Shown in pieces: positions 62,990 to 63,126 of a stretch of DNA of 63,126 nucleotides. The DNA comes from Clostridia bacterium (GTDB taxonomy: Bacteria; Bacillota; Clostridia; TANB77; CAG-508): the NCBI GenBank assembly GCA_022792135.1, contig JAAWAM010000019.1, positions 1 through 63,126 on the forward strand, in the 5' to 3' direction. Below the pieces are notes generated by a model that was not told the DNA's origin, ran no database searches, and was given only the letters and a program-made list of their open reading frames with translations. Position 1 is the stretch's first letter; every line of letters starts with the position of its first letter. A program made the translations under genes and the position numbers.

Positions 62990-63126
62990 GTTCCGCAGAA
63001 AACGGAAAGAAAAGTACATTGAAAAGTAAACAATAAAATCCTTTAGAGAATAAACCGAAGCGGTATAACTTTTAAACCTAAAAGTTTGTACCGAACAAGT
63101 AAAATTTTTAAAAGTTTTTTAAATAA
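62990..63126 (+). ncRNA. Probable leader of a 16S rRNA operon (partial)
   Basis: No open frame. The segment has TTCCGCAGAAAACGGAA (a small hairpin near 62991), ACATTGAAAAGTAAACAAT (a pre-16S-like motif), and A/T-rich arms near the end (AAAATTTTTAAAAGTTTTTT). It probably leads into a 16S rRNA gene beyond the window. Confidence 0.5.

Overview
The window is AT-rich chromosomal DNA from an endospore-forming, low-GC Firmicute, most likely an anaerobic gut-type Clostridia. This rests on the AGGAGG-type ribosome sites, codon use dominated by AGA and GGA, PolC-type replicase, and a set of sporulation genes: spoIIM, dpaA, ylbJ, sleB, an SspH-like SASP and a Cys-rich YjcZ-like peptide. About 90% is coding and nearly all genes lie on the + strand.

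Layout. 1-1.1 kb is decayed accessory DNA: a HAD phosphatase end, a truncated group II intron behind a terminator, and a BRO-type relic. 1.1-4.8 kb carries endonuclease Q, spoIIM and xerD. 5-8 kb holds envelope glycosylation genes (pssD/pssE-like, LtaS-like). 8-14 kb holds ruvB, a queH-acetyltransferase fusion, a RhuM-type insertion and polA. 14-17.7 kb holds a lytic transglycosylase, a TPR protein, dpaA and uppP. 17.9-27.9 kb is a fatty-acid synthesis operon (acyl ligase, birA, fabD, fabG, fabF, accB, fabZ, accC, accD, accA, fabI). 27.9-29.6 kb is a minus-strand block with ylbJ. 29.8-40 kb holds murB, yvcK, a debranching enzyme, holA, sleB, yqeG, a prepilin peptidase, pepP and efp. 40-49 kb holds an M23 peptidase, tRNA-Trp, glyS, an SspH-like gene, a nucleoside kinase, and a U32 protease. 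49-63 kb holds polC, a pilin-like beta-helix protein, a DnaA-box cluster, lepA, rlmB and a consensus promoter that probably drives an rRNA operon just beyond the right end.

The most striking observation concerns ten genes, several of them essential (polC, polA, lepA, accA, accC), plus spoIIM, ylbJ, a U32 protease, an M23 peptidase and a small coat-like gene. They are interrupted 15 times, always in the same way: the zero frame meets CGG and the correct protein continues in the +1 frame, so that CGGN is read as one glycine (GGN). polC has four such sites; the U32 and M23 genes have two each. Reading by eye I found no in-frame CGG that serves as an ordinary arginine codon anywhere in the window, although CGG in other frames is common and CGA, CGT, CGC, AGA and AGG are all used. 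The simplest reading is that CGG is an unassigned (or extremely slow) codon at which ribosomes shift +1, or that a dedicated tRNA reads a CGGN quadruplet as glycine. I annotate these genes as single, intact, frameshifted CDSs, not as pseudogenes. A systematic sequencing artefact is the main alternative and is discussed in the findings.

Secondary points of interest are a repeat arm that supplies the ribosome site of queH, a PolC with two OB folds in tandem, a DnaA-box cluster away from any dnaA gene, an M23 gene that seems to start at ATT, and two small spore-type genes (55 and 38 residues).
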